Assembly: GCA_902796975.1 (NCBI GenBank)
Contig: CADBRF010000146.1
Span: 1-7,479, forward strand
Length of the DNA: 7,479 bases
Source: an uncultured Coriobacteriaceae bacterium
GTDB taxonomy: Bacteria > Actinomycetota > Coriobacteriia > Coriobacteriales > QAMH01
Direction: 5' to 3'
Shown here: positions 5,542-7,479 of the stretch, in pieces
Numbering within the stretch: position 1 is the stretch's first letter
How the letters are laid out: every line of letters starts with the position of its first letter
Translations under genes and position numbers: made by a program
The notes under the pieces: generated by a model
Databases searched by the model: none
Seen by the model: the letters and a program-made list of their open reading frames with translations, nothing else
Told to the model about the DNA's origin: nothing

Positions 5542-6534
5542 TTATGCCGCCCCCATCACCAGCGAAAGCAGCGCTTTCTGCGCATGCAGACGGTTTTCCG
5601 CCTCGTCGTAGATGACGGACTGGGCCCCATCGATCACCTCGTCGGTGACTTCTTCGCCGCGGTGAGCGGGCAGGCAGTGCATGAAGATGGCATCGTCAGC
5701 CGCAAGCGCCATGAGCGCGCTATCGACCTGGAAGCCCTCGAACTCCTTGAGGCGCTGGTCGTGCTCGGCTTCGTCGCCCATGGAAGTCCAGGTGTCCGTG
5801 AGCACAACATCAGCACCTGCGACTGCCTCTTGGGCGGTGTTGAAGACCTCGATGGTAGCGCCCGTTGCCGGGGCAGCCTCAAGGCACTCCGCCAGGACAT
5901 CTGGGTCGGGCATATGGGTCTCTGGGCAGCCGAGCTTCACATGCATGCCCGCAAGCGCGCCGAGCTCCATGTAGGTGTTCGCCATGTTATTGCCGTCGCC
6001 CACATACGCCAGCGTCAGGCCTTCGAGTTTGCCCTTGTGCTCGCGGATGGTGAGCGCATCTGCCAGCCCCTGGCAGGGATGGAAATCGTCAGTCAGGGCA
6101 TTGACCACGGGGATGGATGCCCACTCGGCAATTTCCTCGACCTTTGTCTGCTCGAAGGTGCGGATGACGATAGCATCGACAAAGCGCTCGAGCACGAGCG
6201 TCGTATCCTGCACGGTCTCACCGCGGCTGAACGCTGAATGGTCGTCGTCCATAACCACGGGGTGCGCGCCCAGACGGTAGGTGCCCACCTCAAAGCTGTT
6301 GCGCGTGCGTAGCGAGGGCTTTTCGAGAATGATAGCGACTGACTGGCCAGCGCAGGGAGCTTCGTGGATGCCCTGCGCCCAGTCCGCTTTCTGCTTTGCG
6401 GCAGTATCGACAACCAGCTGGAACTCCGCGGGGGTCAAATCCAGCAAACGGAGCAGGTCACGTCCGGCGAGCGTATGAAAATTCTGAGCGATGGACACAT
6501 CGATATCCGCATTCTTTTTGAGCTGATCAGGCAT
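5542..6534 (-). CDS. argF: Ornithine carbamoyltransferase, anabolic
   Basis: Transfers the carbamoyl group of carbamoyl phosphate to ornithine, giving citrulline; cytosolic, trimeric in the family. The 330 residues are close to the usual 305-335. Visible motifs: the carbamoyl-phosphate loop SLRTR (74-78), RTFEQ (125-129) in place of the common RTF/RTH segment, FHPCQGLAD (151-159), DTWTSMG (247-253) of the ornithine loop and HCLPAHRGEEV (286-296). The ATG at 6534 is chosen because AGGAGG lies exactly 6 nt upstream. An in-frame ATG at 6567 would only add 11 residues lying inside argD, without a ribosome-binding site. The first 8 nt overlap the end of argD. An anabolic role is inferred from the argD/argR/argG neighbours; there is no arcA or arcC here to suggest the arginine deiminase pathway. 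Confidence 0.96.
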   Translation of the reverse strand: MPDQLKKNADIDVSIAQNFHTLAGRDLLRLLDLTPAEFQLVVDTAAKQKADWAQGIHEAPCAGQSVAIILEKPSLRTRNSFEVGTYRLGAHPVVMDDDHSAFSRGETVQDTTLVLERFVDAIVIRTFEQTKVEEIAEWASIPVVNALTDDFHPCQGLADALTIREHKGKLEGLTLAYVGDGNNMANTYMELGALAGMHVKLGCPETHMPDPDVLAECLEAAPATGATIEVFNTAQEAVAGADVVLTDTWTSMGDEAEHDQRLKEFEGFQVDSALMALAADDAIFMHCLPAHRGEEVTDEVIDGAQSVIYDEAENRLHAQKALLSLVMGAA

Positions 6535-7479
6535 TGCAGGCCTCCTCGTAGCAGGTGGGAAGAGCATCTATAAGCGTATCGACATCCTTCTTTTCAATGA
6601 TAAGCGGCGGCAGCAGGCGGATGATATCCGAAGCGGGTGCGTTGAGGACGAGACCGTGTTTGAGGCCAGCCATGACCAGAGCACCCGCAACGGGCTTGTC
6701 GAGCGTCACACCTACCATGAGGCCACGGCCGCGAACATCAGAGATGAAGGGCAGGCAGGCCAGCTTGGCACGGAGGTATTCGCCCACTTCGAGTACATGC
6801 TCGGCAAATCCCTCTTCGCTCATGATGGAAAGCGTCGCCTCGCTTGCGGCGCAGGCGAGCGGGCTCCCACCGAAGGTGGACCCGTGCATGCCAGGCTTCA
6901 TCATCTGGGCGATTTCATCGCGCGCACCGAAAGCTCCCATGGGAACGCCGTCAGCGATGCCCTTGGCCATGGAGACGATATCGGGCTGAACTCCGTAGCC
7001 CTGGTAGGCGAAGGGCGTCCCGCAACGGAAAAGACCGCACTGGACTTCGTCGAGAATGAGGAGAACGCCACGGTCCGCCGTTAGCTTGCGGGCAGCCTGG
7101 AGATACTCTTCCGTGCAGGGCCAGACGCCAGACTCGCCCTGAACGACCTCGAGCATGAGGGCGCAGGGGCGCGTCATGCCGTTCTCCCCCTCCATCGGAG
7201 CATCGAGAGCTGCTTCGAGCGCCTCGATGTCGTTCAAGGGTACGCTCGTGAAGCCGCCAGGCAGCGGCGCAAACGGATCTTGCTTGGCATCCTGCGCAGT
7301 GGCGGAGAGAGTCGCAAGAGTGCGCCCATGGAAGGACTTCTTGGCGGTGATAATGCCATAGGCGCCGTCAAGATGAGCCTTGCCCCAGAGGCGGGCGAGC
7401 TTGATCATGCCCTCGTTTGCCTCTGCGCCGGAGTTGGCAAAGAAGACGCGCCAATGTTCGCCGGAATCGCCCGCGAGAA
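6527..7479 (-). CDS. argD: Acetylornithine aminotransferase, N-terminal part outside the window
   Basis: PLP-dependent class III aminotransferase that converts N-acetylglutamate semialdehyde plus glutamate to N-acetylornithine plus 2-oxoglutarate. The frame stays open to the right edge, beyond an internal Met at 7408. The extra 23 codons read LAGDSGEHWRVFFANSGAEA and on, the classic FFANSGAEANE start of the PLP domain. About 317 residues are visible of the usual 390-400, so roughly 80 N-terminal residues are missing. Further markers: FHGRT, DEVQCG, the PLP lysine in SMAKG (codon 6964-6962), HGSTFGG and RLLPPL near the C-terminus. Some loops differ from common ArgD: DEVQCGLFRCG for DEVQTGxGRTG, and AKGIADGVPMGA for AKGxxGGxPxGA. 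The operon context supports ArgD over other class III aminotransferases such as ornithine or GABA aminotransferase. Confidence 0.94.
   Translation of the reverse strand, partial: LAGDSGEHWRVFFANSGAEANEGMIKLARLWGKAHLDGAYGIITAKKSFHGRTLATLSATAQDAKQDPFAPLPGGFTSVPLNDIEALEAALDAPMEGENGMTRPCALMLEVVQGESGVWPCTEEYLQAARKLTADRGVLLILDEVQCGLFRCGTPFAYQGYGVQPDIVSMAKGIADGVPMGAFGARDEIAQMMKPGMHGSTFGGSPLACAASEATLSIMSEEGFAEHVLEVGEYLRAKLACLPFISDVRGRGLMVGVTLDKPVAGALVMAGLKHGLVLNAPASDIIRLLPPLIIEKKDVDTLIDALPTCYEEACNA
6541..6546 (-). promoter_or_regulatory. Ribosome-binding site of argF within argD
   Basis: AGGAGG on the minus strand, 6 nt before the argF ATG, inside the last codons of argD. It decides the argF start and supports translational coupling of the two genes. 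Confidence 0.85.

Noticed and set aside
4569..5615. + strand open frame of 348 residues across argG and argR
   Set aside because: It covers two well-recognised minus-strand genes and has no protein-like motif or ribosome-binding site.
5374..6237. + strand open frame of 287 residues across argR and argF
   Set aside because: Antisense shadow; the minus-strand argF carries all family motifs over the same bases.
6535..6567. Upstream ATG at 6567 for argF
   Set aside because: It lies within argD with no ribosome-binding site, whereas the ATG at 6534 has AGGAGG at 6-nt spacing.
1..7479. Mobile element, phage, CRISPR or defence system
   Set aside because: No transposase, integrase, direct-repeat array or toxin/defence gene is visible; composition is even across the window.

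Overview
The window is a high-GC bacterial chromosomal segment made almost entirely of housekeeping metabolism. There are no mobile elements, CRISPR arrays, tRNA or rRNA genes. Strong purine-rich ribosome-binding sites and the gene order argD-argF-argR-argG (the order seen in actinobacterial argCJBDFRGH clusters) suggest a high-GC Gram-positive. The short Thermotoga/methanogen-type S-adenosylhomocysteine hydrolase would fit an anaerobe, possibly in the Coriobacteriia. That placement is an inference from protein style only.

Left part, + strand: an S-adenosylhomocysteine hydrolase-family gene (42-1289), a 282-bp gap with several inverted repeats and no credible gene, then a hexameric-type purine-nucleoside phosphorylase (1572-2276). 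A hairpin with a T-tract at 2297-2334 closes this unit and lies between convergent genes. Middle, - strand: a MalY/PatB-type PLP C-S lyase (2361-3566). Its leader carries a near-consensus promoter and a perfect 8-bp inverted repeat. Right part, - strand: an arginine biosynthesis cluster, argD (cut by the right edge), argF, argR and argG. argD and argF overlap by 8 nt, and argF and argR are 1 nt apart. The cluster ends at a strong one-directional terminator (3717-3756). argH does not follow argG here.

How the genes work together: the hydrolase and the C-S lyase can both yield homocysteine, and the phosphorylase can take the nucleoside released by the hydrolase. The most interesting signal is in the active sites of the two left-hand enzymes. 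The hydrolase carries HLEAK where ordinary SAH hydrolases have H-x-T-x-E, the adenine-reading residues. The phosphorylase has Asn where hexameric PNPs have the catalytic Asp (E. coli Asp204). Both changes point towards 6-oxopurines, that is S-inosylhomocysteine and inosine. This suggests a deaminating SAH recycling route (SAH to S-inosylhomocysteine, then inosine plus homocysteine, then hypoxanthine) in place of the textbook adenosine route. The substitutions are read directly from the sequence. The pathway is a hypothesis, and its deaminase is not in this window. The right-hand genes convert N-acetylglutamate semialdehyde and ornithine towards argininosuccinate under an arginine-sensing repressor encoded in the same operon.
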